NCBI GenBank assembly: GCA_016235555.1
Contig: JACRKC010000085.1
Coordinates: 20,187 to 84,186 of the forward strand
From: Verrucomicrobiota bacterium
GTDB lineage: Bacteria; Verrucomicrobiota; Verrucomicrobiia; Opitutales; Opitutaceae
Direction: 5' to 3'
DNA: 64,000 bases
Shown: positions 15,738 through 24,100 of the stretch, in pieces
Layout of the letters: each line of letters starts with the position of its first letter
Numbering within the stretch: position 1 is the stretch's first letter
Translations under genes and position numbers: made by a program
The notes under the pieces: model-generated
The model's input: the letters and a program-made list of their open reading frames with translations, nothing else
What the model was told of the DNA's origin: nothing
Database searches by the model: none

Positions 15738-16000
15738 CACGAGTTCACAACCTCGCTATCGCAACGACGGGCGCCACCACATCGGGCGGCCGACGAGTTC
15801 ACGAGAAAACCCGAGAAAACGCGCCACGCGATCTGCCGGCTTGCAGGCACGACGTGGCCCGCCCACAGACAGCGCTTCGTTTTTGCCTGTCCATCACCTG
15901 CGCTCCTCGGACGAGGCGGCCCGCGCTTCGCGCCTTCGTTTCGAGCGGTCCTCGTCGTCTCCGGCTCTGTCCGGCAAGAAACTACGCGCTGACTGCTCCT

Positions 16001-16033
16001 CCCTTCTTTTTGGAAAAAAGAACCAAAAAAGGG
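16001..16033. terminator. T-rich hairpin, probable terminator
   Basis: CCCTTCTTTTTGG pairs with CCAAAAAAGGG across a 9-nt A-rich loop, with one interruption. The U-rich stem on either strand would suit a bidirectional terminator before the ATPase gene. Confidence 0.45.
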
Positions 16034-16127
16034 CCGGCAGTCGCCGACTCCGGCCATCCCAGCCTGACCGGAGACGGCTTAGTGCCCGCCGATAGCTGTC
16101 ACGGGTTCGAGGGAAAGTCGCGCCCCA

Positions 16128-16136
16128 TGCTATACT
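16128..16136 (+). promoter_or_regulatory. Extended -10 promoter upstream of the first ATPase gene
   Basis: TGC-TATACT with the -10 at 16131-16136. It lies 140 nt before the ATPase start, so this transcript has a leader. It is one of six TGnTAnnnT elements upstream of genes in the left half of the element. Confidence 0.5.
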
Positions 16137-16275
16137 GGCCCCACTCAGACTGCGCAGCCAGCCACGATTACCCTTCCGGCTCGCCCCCGCCGCGTTTGCC
16201 GGACGCTGACCGACCGCCGCCTACCACGCACGAGGCGGCTTCGCGTTTCATGGAGTCGTGGCTGGCTCCGCCGCC

Positions 16276-17562
16276 ATGAACGACGAGCAGATCTATTTCG
16301 GTCACGAACAGTGCTACGGCTCCGAGCGTCCGTTTGGGCTCGGCGCTGCGGACGCGCGCCGCCACACCTACATCATCGGCCAGACCGGCGCCGGCAAGAG
16401 CACCTTGCTGCGCAATCTGGTATTGCAGCTCATCGCCGCCGGGCATGGCGTCGCACTCGTCGATCCGCACGGCGATCTTGCCAACGAACTGCTCGATCAC
16501 TTCCCGCCTCATCGCGCGGATGATCTGGTTTGCTTCGATCCGGCCGATGCCGACTTCCCTATCGGCCTGAATCCGCTCGCCAACGTCCCTCCCCACCAGC
16601 GGGCGCTCGCGACGGCCGGCCTCGTGTCGGCGTTCAAGAGCATCTGGCGCGAGTCGTGGGGGCCGCGCCTCGAATACATCCTCGCCCACACGCTCGCCGC
16701 GCTCATGGAGGCCGACAACACTTCCCTGCTCGGCGTGAACCGGATGCTCGCCGAGGAGGGTTATCGTGCGTGGGTCGTCCGTCAGGTGCGCGATCCATTC
16801 GTCCGCGCGTTTTGGACGGAGGAATTCGCGCGCTATGACGCACGGTTTCTGCGCGAAGCCGTCGCGCCGATCCAAAACAAGCTCGGACAACTGCTGTTGT
16901 CACCCGCACTGCGCAACGTGCTCGGACAAGTCCGCAGCAAAGTCGATCTGCGCTTCATGATGGACTCGGGCCGAGTGTTCATCGCCAACCTCGCCAAAGG
17001 AAAACTCGGCGCTGAACCGTCCAATCTCCTCGGCGCGCTGCTCATGGCGCAGTTTCAGCACGCCGCGATGACGCGCGCCGACACGCCCGAGCACGAGCGA
17101 CGCGACTATTTTTTGGTCATCGACGAATTCCACAATTTTACGACGGAAACTTTCGCCGTGGCGCTCGCCGAGGCCCGCAAATACCGGCTCAACCTTACGC
17201 TCGCCCACCAATACCTCGACCAACTAACGCCGGAAACGCGCGCCGCGGTTTTTGGCAACGTCGGCACCGTCGTCGCCTTCCGCGTCGGCTACAGCGACGC
17301 CGACGTGCTGGCGGATGAATTCGGACAGGAATTCACCAAAGCGCAGTTCGCCGATCTGCAACAACACGAGGTTTTCATGCGCACCTTGCAGGACGGGGTG
17401 CCGCGCGTGCCGTTCCGCGGCAAGACACTCCCACCGATCTCCGCGCCCCATCGCCGCCGGGACAAATTGCGGCAACGCTCCCGCGACAAATACGCCACTC
17501 CGCGCGTTCTTGTCGAAAACCGCCTCCATCGTTGGATGGAGAGCTCCTCCTATCGGGACTGA
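16276..17562 (+). CDS. HerA/TraD-like ATPase (DNA-transfer or DNA-translocase type)
   Basis: A 428-aa ATPase starting MNDEQIYFGHEQCYG at ATG 16276 (an in-frame start at 16258 is possible). Walker A GQTGAGKST is at about residues 35-43. VALVDPHGDLANELL is typical of TraD/VirD4-like and HerA-like motors. Walker B YFLVIDEFHNF is near 280. No transmembrane helices are visible, unlike classical VirD4. The downstream motif RKYRLNLTLAHQYLDQL and a C-terminal arginine-rich tail match the second ATPase at 43498. It may drive DNA transfer or partition; the substrate is unknown. Confidence 0.8.
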   Translation: MNDEQIYFGHEQCYGSERPFGLGAADARRHTYIIGQTGAGKSTLLRNLVLQLIAAGHGVALVDPHGDLANELLDHFPPHRADDLVCFDPADADFPIGLNPLANVPPHQRALATAGLVSAFKSIWRESWGPRLEYILAHTLAALMEADNTSLLGVNRMLAEEGYRAWVVRQVRDPFVRAFWTEEFARYDARFLREAVAPIQNKLGQLLLSPALRNVLGQVRSKVDLRFMMDSGRVFIANLAKGKLGAEPSNLLGALLMAQFQHAAMTRADTPEHERRDYFLVIDEFHNFTTETFAVALAEARKYRLNLTLAHQYLDQLTPETRAAVFGNVGTVVAFRVGYSDADVLADEFGQEFTKAQFADLQQHEVFMRTLQDGVPRVPFRGKTLPPISAPHRRRDKLRQRSRDKYATPRVLVENRLHRWMESSSYRD

Positions 17563-17571
17563 TCCCACGCG

Positions 17572-17580
17572 TGTTATGCT
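17572..17580 (+). promoter_or_regulatory. Extended -10 promoter upstream of the methylase gene
   Basis: TGT-TATGCT, with the -10 at 17575-17580, 23 nt before the ATG at 17603. It has the same TGnTAnnnT form as the neighbouring element promoters. Confidence 0.45.
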
Positions 17581-17603
17581 GGGTTAGCCTTTATCCGCGC
17601 TAA

Positions 17604-18467
17604 TGCACTCCCATCGCCTCGCACACCGCACCCATTTTTCGCCCGTTTCTCAAATGGCCCGGCGGCAAGACCCGCTTGGTGCCGCTCGTCCGCGCACAGG
17701 TTCCCCAAAATACACGGCGGTTGATTGAGCCGTTCGTCGGCAGCGGCGCCGTGGCGCTCAACCTCGGGTTCGGTTCAAGTTCGGGCTCGGGAAGAAATCT
17801 ACTCAGCGACGCCAATACCGATCTCATCGCGGTGTTTCGGGAGCTTCAGCGCAACCCGCATCGCTTCATCGCCGCGTGTGCGCGGGAGTTCACGCCGGCC
17901 AACAATACCGCGGACGCCTACTATCGCCGCCGCGCCGAATTCAACGCGAGCCGCGACCCGGTGCGCAGGGCGTGCCTGTTCGTCTACCTGAACCGGCATG
18001 GCTACAACGGCCTTTGCCGCTACAATGCGTGCGGGGAATTCAACGTGCCGTTCGGCCGCCACGCCCGTCCGTATTTTCCCTGCGCGGAGATGCGCCAATT
18101 CGCGACGCGGCTACACCAAGTGCGGTTTGTTTGCGCCGACTTCCGAGAAATCCTCGCCCAAGCGGGTGCCGGCGATTTCGTTTACTGCGATCCGCCGTAT
18201 TGTCCAGCCGGTGCCACGGCGCGGTTTGCGGAATACGCTCCCGGAGGATTTTCGCTCGAGGATCATCGCGACTTGGCGCGGCATTGCCGTGCCACGGCCC
18301 ACCGGGGCGCGTGCGTGGTGATTTCCAATCACGATACGGCGTTCACCCGGAGACTTTACCGTGACGCGACCAGCAAGATGTCGCTCACTGTGCCGCGCAC
18401 GATCAGCCGCCGCGGCGATGGCCGCAAACCTGCCCGCGAACTGCTGGTAATCTATCGGCCGTGCTAA
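17604..18467 (+). CDS. Dam-family DNA adenine methylase; 5' end apparently frameshifted
   Basis: A D12-class N6-adenine methyltransferase of about 285 aa. FLKWPGGKTRLVP is the SAM-binding motif, IEPFVGSGAVALN the FxGxG motif, LLSDANTDL follows, and FVYCDPPYC holds the catalytic DPPY. The reading frame with FLKWPGGK has no ATG, GTG or TTG between the TAA at 17601 and the motif. ATG 17603 is one base out of frame; removing one T from the TTTTT run at 17635-17639 would join it cleanly. So there is either a homopolymer sequencing error or a real or phase-variable frameshift. No cognate nuclease is adjacent; it probably protects or marks element DNA. Confidence 0.75.
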   Translation, partial: CTPIASHTAPIFRPFLKWPGGKTRLVPLVRAQVPQNTRRLIEPFVGSGAVALNLGFGSSSGSGRNLLSDANTDLIAVFRELQRNPHRFIAACAREFTPANNTADAYYRRRAEFNASRDPVRRACLFVYLNRHGYNGLCRYNACGEFNVPFGRHARPYFPCAEMRQFATRLHQVRFVCADFREILAQAGAGDFVYCDPPYCPAGATARFAEYAPGGFSLEDHRDLARHCRATAHRGACVVISNHDTAFTRRLYRDATSKMSLTVPRTISRRGDGRKPARELLVIYRPC

Positions 18468-18470
18468 AAT
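18462..18470 (+). promoter_or_regulatory. Extended -10 promoter, leaderless start
   Basis: TGC-TAAAAT with the -10 at 18465-18470. The GTG start at 18477 is exactly at +1, so the mRNA should be leaderless. No good -35 is seen, as expected for an extended -10 promoter. Confidence 0.55.
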
Positions 18471-18476
18471 GAAAGT

Positions 18477-19391
18477 GTGATACGCCGACCCCGCTTTGAT
18501 CGCGCCCCCGATGCCCGCGGCTTACAACTCACGCCCCGCGACTGCGAAATTTTGCGGCAGGTTGCTCGCCATCGGTTTTTGGATTCGCGCCAGATTCTCG
18601 CGCTTGTCGGCGGCAGCACGCAGCACGTGCTCAAACGCTTGCAGCGCCTCTTTCATCACGGCTACCTCGACCGCCCGCGCGCCCAGGTGAACTTTTTCTC
18701 CCGCGAAGGCTCGCGGCCGTTCGTTTATGCGCTCGGCTCCGCGGGAGCGCGCGCATCGAGCGAGCCACACCGCTCGCGTCCCCGCCACGACAACCGCAAC
18801 GTCAAGCAACTCCATTTGCAGCACACGTTGCTCGTGGCCGACGTGATGCTCGCGTTCGAGAAAGCGCGCCGCTCATCCGGCGCGCCGCAGATTTTTTTCG
18901 AGGAGGACATCGCGCCCGAGCAGCTGCCAAGCGCGGCATTCAAATGGGCCGTCACGTTGCGGCACGGCGACGAAACTAAGCGGGTCGGTGTCCTACCCGA
19001 CCGGGCGCTCTTGCTGCAATCGCCAAAAACCGGCGAGCGCATGATGATTTTCGTCGAAGCCGATCGCGCAACGATGCCGGTTACACGCCGCTCGCTCAAT
19101 CAGTCTTCCCTGCTCCGCAAGCTGTTCGCTTACGAAGCGACATGGACGCAGGAGATTTTGAAAAAAAGATTCGGGTGCTCGCGGTTTCGGGTGTTGATCG
19201 TCACCACGAGCACCGAGCGGATACAGCACGTCGTCGAAACCGCAGCCAGGCTCACGCGGGGCCGCGGATTGTTTCTCGTTACCGACGCCGCGACGCTGCG
19301 TGTGCACGCTGCACCCTTCACGACAGAAAACGTCTTTAACCTGCCTTGGAGAAACGCACGCGGTGAACCCGAGCGCCTCGTATTGGAGTAA
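18477..19391 (+). CDS. Replication-relaxation family protein
   Basis: A 304-aa protein starting at GTG 18477. The N-terminus LTPRDCEILRQVARHRFLDSRQI is the winged-helix opening of the plasmid replication-relaxation family. HLQHTLLVADVMLAFEKA is the conserved middle helix, and VLPDRALLLQ plus MIFVEADRATMP form the C-terminal nuclease-like core, with Asp and Glu in positions reminiscent of restriction-type folds. Such proteins occur on conjugative and integrative elements and are thought to act at the replication or transfer origin. It lies directly after the methylase and before the primase. Confidence 0.8.
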   Translation: MIRRPRFDRAPDARGLQLTPRDCEILRQVARHRFLDSRQILALVGGSTQHVLKRLQRLFHHGYLDRPRAQVNFFSREGSRPFVYALGSAGARASSEPHRSRPRHDNRNVKQLHLQHTLLVADVMLAFEKARRSSGAPQIFFEEDIAPEQLPSAAFKWAVTLRHGDETKRVGVLPDRALLLQSPKTGERMMIFVEADRATMPVTRRSLNQSSLLRKLFAYEATWTQEILKKRFGCSRFRVLIVTTSTERIQHVVETAARLTRGRGLFLVTDAATLRVHAAPFTTENVFNLPWRNARGEPERLVLE

Positions 19392-19426
19392 TCCCCACGG
19401 CTTGTTTTGGCTGCTGCGCGCCCGCG

Positions 19427-19435
19427 TGTTACGAT
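19427..19435 (+). promoter_or_regulatory. Extended -10 promoter upstream of the primase
   Basis: TGT-TACGAT with the -10 at 19430-19435, 75 nt before the primase ATG at 19511. Unlike the leaderless genes, this one has a strong ribosome site, AAAGGAGAG (19496-19504). Confidence 0.45.
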
Positions 19436-19510
19436 GAGGTCAGAAAGCGTCTCCCTTCCGGGGCCGCATTGTTTTGTTCCTCAACCCTCAACCTGAAAGG
19501 AGAGTGCATC

Positions 19511-20590
19511 ATGTCCAAGACCGCCTCGCGGTTCGTGGATTTTCGAGCCGTGAAAGCGGCCGTTACGATTGAGCAGGTGCTCGCGCACTACGGCATCCTC
19601 GACCGCTTCAAACGCGGTCAGGACAGCCTGAGCGGGCCGTGCCCGATTCACCAAGGCACCAACCCGACGCAGTTTCGCGTCAGCCTCAGCAAGAATTGCT
19701 GGAATTGCTTCAGCGACTGCCACTGCGGCGGCAACGTGCTGGATCTCGTCGCCAAGAAGGAAAACGTCGAGCCGATGCAGGCAGCCAACCTGCTCGTCGA
19801 ATGGTTTCAATTGGATCGTGCGCAGCTCAATGCTGCGCATGAGACCGGCGTTGCCGAAGGCAAGGACACGCAGGCGGCCTCGCCCACGCGCTCACCGCGC
19901 GGAGACGTATTGCCGCCGTCACCGTCCCGACCCCCTCCGAAGCCGAACGCTTCGCCGACGCGCCCGGCGAAGGAAGAAACCGGCGTCAACAAGCCGCTGG
20001 GTTTCCGCTTGGAGTTGGACGCATTGCATCCGTATCTCGCCGAGCGCGGGCTCACGCCGGAAACGGTCACGGAATTCGGGCTCGGCTACTGCGCCAAGGG
20101 CGTCATGGCCCAGCGCATTGCCATTCCGATTCACGACGTGAAGGGCGAACTCGTCGGCTACGCAGGCCGCTGGCCCGGCGAGCCGCCGGAAGGCCGGCCC
20201 AAATACCGGCTGCCTGACGGCTTCAAGAAATCCGTGGAGGTGTTCAACCTTGCGTGGGCCAAAAAGGAGCCGCCAGAGCTCCCACTCGTCATCGTCGAAG
20301 GTTTTTTCGACGTGATGAAGCTCTGGCAACTCGGCGTGAAAAAGTGCGTGGCCCTCATGGGCAGCTCGCTTTCCACGGCGCAAGAAGTCCTGCTCGCGCA
20401 ACATCTCACACCGGCGTCGCACGTCATCGTGATGTTCGACGAGGACGACGCTGGCCGAGAAGGCCGCGAGGACGTGTTGCACCGTCTCGCGCTAAGAGCG
20501 TTCGTGCGCGTGATCGCATTCGCCGATGAGGGGTTCCAGCCGGAAGATCTGAAGGCGGAGGAAGCGAAATTGCTGGGGGTGCGGCCGTGA
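19511..20590 (+). CDS. DnaG-like primase (CHC2 zinc finger plus TOPRIM)
   Basis: A 359-aa protein with a strong Shine-Dalgarno sequence six bases before ATG 19511. Residues about 15-95 form a CHC2-type zinc finger (GPCPIHQGTNPTQF, then CWNCFSDCHCGGNVLDL), with an extra Cys/His pair. A Pro-rich linker (about 110-160) leads to a primase core, LGYCAKGVMAQRIAIPIHD, and a TOPRIM domain with VIVEGFFDVMKL (catalytic Glu) and VIVMFDEDDAGREG (the DxD metal site). It would make RNA primers for element replication or for the transferred strand. Its end overlaps the next gene (GTGA). Confidence 0.88.
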   Translation: MSKTASRFVDFRAVKAAVTIEQVLAHYGILDRFKRGQDSLSGPCPIHQGTNPTQFRVSLSKNCWNCFSDCHCGGNVLDLVAKKENVEPMQAANLLVEWFQLDRAQLNAAHETGVAEGKDTQAASPTRSPRGDVLPPSPSRPPPKPNASPTRPAKEETGVNKPLGFRLELDALHPYLAERGLTPETVTEFGLGYCAKGVMAQRIAIPIHDVKGELVGYAGRWPGEPPEGRPKYRLPDGFKKSVEVFNLAWAKKEPPELPLVIVEGFFDVMKLWQLGVKKCVALMGSSLSTAQEVLLAQHLTPASHVIVMFDEDDAGREGREDVLHRLALRAFVRVIAFADEGFQPEDLKAEEAKLLGVRP

Positions 20591-20868
20591 GTGCCGCGAC
20601 CGCCGCAAGATTTCGGCTTGGTCGGATTGTCGCGACGCCACATGCGCTCGCGACTCTGCCGAATGCGGAAATCCTGCACGCCATACAGCGCCACCATGCA
20701 GGCGATTGGGGCGACGTATGCGCCACGGATCGCGCAGTCAACGACCTCGCGTTCGTCGAAGGCACACGCTTGTTCTCTGTCTATCATAGCCAAACGGGCA
20801 CTAAGTTTTGGATTATCACTGAGGCCGACCGCTCCGTTACGACCGTCTTGCTTCCCGAGGATTATTGA
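20587..20868 (+). CDS. Small plasmid-associated protein of unknown function
   Basis: A 93-aa protein starting at GTG 20587, overlapping the primase stop by 4 nt. FRLGRIVATPHALATL, HHAGDWGD and GTKFWIITEADRSVTTVLLP are the conserved blocks of a small family often annotated as plasmid-related protein. I do not know its function. A terminator follows at 20876. A truncated, diverged second copy of its 3' half lies at 27383-30077 on the far side of the cargo. Confidence 0.75.
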   Translation: MSAATAARFRLGRIVATPHALATLPNAEILHAIQRHHAGDWGDVCATDRAVNDLAFVEGTRLFSVYHSQTGTKFWIITEADRSVTTVLLPEDY

Positions 20869-20875
20869 TCCTCGC

Positions 20876-20903
20876 GCCCCTCTTTTCGAGAGGGGCTTTT
20901 TTT
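20876..20903 (+). terminator. Intrinsic terminator of the primase operon
   Basis: Perfect 8-bp stem GCCCCTCT-TTTCG-AGAGGGGC followed by seven T residues. It separates the backbone operon from the cargo ATPase gene. It also shows that the long frame open from 20865 cannot start there. Confidence 0.85.
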
Positions 20904-21149
20904 GTCGTCGGTTTGCGCTTCCTGATTGGCGATTCAGTCATTATGGGCTTGGTGTCGGTCTTCCATTCGCTGGAGCCGTTCGGTAACCCGCTTCTCATTG
21001 TCGGTGTTCTCTTCGTCTCGATTTCATCCACCGCAACCGTGACGATCGCGAAGATACCAGCAGACCCTGCCAGACAACAATCACGCCTTGAGTTGAATCT
21101 CGCCAAGTTTCTTCGGTTTGCCCTTCCTACCAAACGCACGCCTCCCGCT

Positions 21150-24100
21150 ATGCTGCCGAACCCCGCCTCTCCTGCACTGCGAATTGCCTACCTACAGCTA
21201 GCCGATGACGCTAAGCGGGCTGTTGCGGGAGCACTGCTCTCTGTTGACAGTCTGTGCTTTCACAGGCTTGTGCATGAAGCCCAGCTTGCAAAATCCGGAC
21301 TTACGGACGAACAAATCAGCACACGAACAAGGGGAAGTGGTGAGCAACTTGACGACGCATTGCTCGGAACGCGCGGGCAAGGTGCGATGATTCTCACGCT
21401 GGCATGCGCACATTTTCTCGCTGTAGCCCACAGAGAATGGTTGCGAGAATTCGCATCAGTCCTGCGTGTGAGGGCGGATTCCAGTCGCCAAGCCGAAGCT
21501 ATAGCCGCTCTGGCGCCACGGCACCGGGGCGATCGTGAATGGCTACTGCTGCCCGCATTGTTCGTGACCGATCCAGCCTTTTGTTCAAATTTGGTTGCTC
21601 CATTCGCACCGCCGCCGAGGGCTTCTGCGCCTCCAATCGTTCGAGCGGCGCCACCGGTCCGTTCGCCGCCTGATCGCGCGCTGGCACCGCCGAAAACTAC
21701 TGTTCCGCCGCCAACGGCACCGATGCCGCAGCCAAACATGCCGCAAGACCAACCTATTCTGGTGCCGGCTCCACCCGAGGCGCAAGCAACAGTTTCGACG
21801 CCACAATCAACAAGAAGTCTAGGTTCGGCTCTACCTGCATCACGATTCACCGATGAAGAAAAAGACCATCGCCGCATTATTGCACGGTTACTATTGAGCG
21901 ACCGCGCAGCACTTGCTGCCAAATATGCAGAGTCCTGCGCCAGTTCGCTTGCGGTGCCGCCAGCCCCTCTTCTTTACATTCTTAAGTTACAGTGCGCATT
22001 GCGGTGTGCCGACGGCCCAATCTCCGATGCGATTCAAACCCAGTTGAAGGAAGTATTAACCACAAATTCGACAGACGATTCGTCGCATCGGCTTCTCTGG
22101 TGGAGTGCGATTCTTTTGCCGGCTCTTATTTCCCCAAGCAGTCAGGCCGATGGGCATTTGCATGCCATCGAGCCGCCCAACGGGTTGACCGCGCTGCGCC
22201 TATTAACTGACGCTGCGAGGTCGCTCACGCAACGAGTGCGTTCCTTAAGCCCCAGCGTGTTGCGCGGCGGCCAAGCGCGCGTCGAATACGAGACGCGCGT
22301 GCGCGCCGTTGCCGCCGATGCCGCGGACTTCGTGCGCACAGCGCCGCTGCGCAACTTCAGTTTTCAGCCGGCCACCGCGCTGTGGCAAGATTTCGTCAAA
22401 CGCCGTGAGCACCACGAACTCGCGCTATTCCTACAGCGCGAACCGTCGCCGGCGGCCGTGTCTCAAGTTCGTCAAATTTATGAAGCACTAGCTTACGAGA
22501 CAAGCTTTCGGCGTCTGGTAAGAAAGCGCGACGCAGAACGGCTTGGCAGCGGCAGGCCGCGCCCACTGATCGAAGGCACAGCGTTGGGTCAATTTGTCGA
22601 AGCCACCAAGCCATTACTCAAAATTGCTGACGAATGGTTTGTGCTGGCAAGTAAGGAACTTAAGGCACCCGACTATGTGACCCAGCGAGTCGACGAATTT
22701 CGTCGCGCAACAACTAAGGGGCTACCTAACGTCCTTGCTGAGATTCGTGGGTTCGGAAACAGTCATCGCGAAGATTCGCTCGCGCAAGCTGCAGCTCATG
22801 TAGCTCTCGAGACCGTAGGACGCCTGCAAAAACTCCTCGACCGTGATCAACTCTGGCCAGAAGATGAACCGGAACCAACCCGATTTATCGCAGCCGAATT
22901 CGCGGGGGTCTCCGCGCTGCCGCTTGGTGATGACGGTTTCCCCGCGTGCACTTCGGATGTGCTGCGCTCTAAGCTCACCGCCGCGGTGGAGAAATCGGAG
23001 AACTCCGTCGATGCGTTTCGTGAACGTCTCGGCCGTGGCGATCTTCTTGGTGCTGCGCTTTTGCGCGAGCATATCACGGCTACTGATCCGAATGCGGCCG
23101 GACCATTGGCTGAAGAATTTAGCCAACAGAGCGAGCGCCTTCGCGCCGGTGTGCGTGATGTGCTGGCGCGAACGCACCGAGCTTTAGGTTCAGCCCGTGC
23201 GCTCGGTATCTTTGGTGATGCCGAGGCCGCTCCTCACGAACTGTCCCTTGTGGAGCAGGAGCAGAAATTGGAATCTACAGAGCGCCTTGATTTAGCGCAC
23301 GCCTCCGCATTGGCTGTGCAGCAGGACATCAACGCGCGTCGAAACACCGCCGCACAAGTCGAATTGATCCAGCTTGCCACACAGCCGATCGACCCAGAAT
23401 CCCGCACACGGTTAACAAAACTCGCCAACGAGGGTGACCTGCTCACATTTCGCGAGTATCGCACGTTGCTCGAAATGGGCCAGCCGTTGCCGACCGCCGA
23501 GGGCACGCAGTTAATGCGCGATTTCGATCGTGATCGAGTTGCCGCGCTGGACTCTTCCCTTGCGCAACCACCAGGAGTGCAAAATCTCCTTATGGCGCTG
23601 CGCGACGGAGGCCGATTCGGGGGGATTGATTTTGCATCAAAGGACACAGTTACTCGCAAACGCATAGCCGCATGGCTCACCGACGCGTGGCTGCGTTTGA
23701 AATACTCAATTCAGGACACGCATTCCACCGAGCCCGCTTTGAACGCTCTTCTGGCTGGACTAGGTTTTGTCGTTAAAGAGATTAACATACGGCCCATTGG
23801 CGTGGAGCGTTGCATCGCTAATGTGGAGGTCGAACCTTACGCTAGCCGCGACGTGTGCCCCGTGCCACGATTTGGCTCAAGTGGGAAAGCACAGCTGCGC
23901 GTAGTTCTGCTGCGGGGCGAACAATCTGCGGATGCCTTGTTACAAGCCGCGGGGGAGACCGCGCACGATCCGCGTGTTGTCATCGTGTGTTGCCTTGGCC
24001 GCGTGCCCCCTGTGCAGCGGGCTGGTCTTGCGCGGCTGTGCCGCGAGCGGTGGCGCAGCATTCTTTTGCTAGACGAGGCGCTGGTTGCTCATCTTAGCGG

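Larger units (their letters stand above)
15284..16275. other. Non-coding origin-like region of the element
   Basis: There is no credible gene in nearly 1 kb. It contains, in order: the perfect palindrome ATGTCAGCCGGCTGACAT (15291-15308) with a related half-site at 15341-15352; two 13-bp direct repeats AATAATACTCAGT (15363-15375, 15378-15390) in an AT-rich patch; a perfect DnaA box, TGTGGATAA (15423-15431); a palindrome CGACAAAC-ATG-GTTTGTCG (15538-15556); and a long inverted repeat (15611-15737). A near-consensus DnaA box, TTATCCCCA, lies upstream at 14887-14895. This is a plausible replication or transfer origin; neither is proven. Confidence 0.6.

Noticed and set aside
15438..16279. Possible small proteins in the origin-like region
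   Set aside because: Frames here cross palindromes and repeats, have no ribosome sites or family resemblance, and are Arg/Pro/Ser-rich as expected from GC-rich non-coding DNA.
20865..21149. Upstream extension of the giant ATPase (95 more codons)
   Set aside because: It would begin before and run through an intrinsic terminator at 20876-20903, and the sequence is not similar in style to the rest of the protein.
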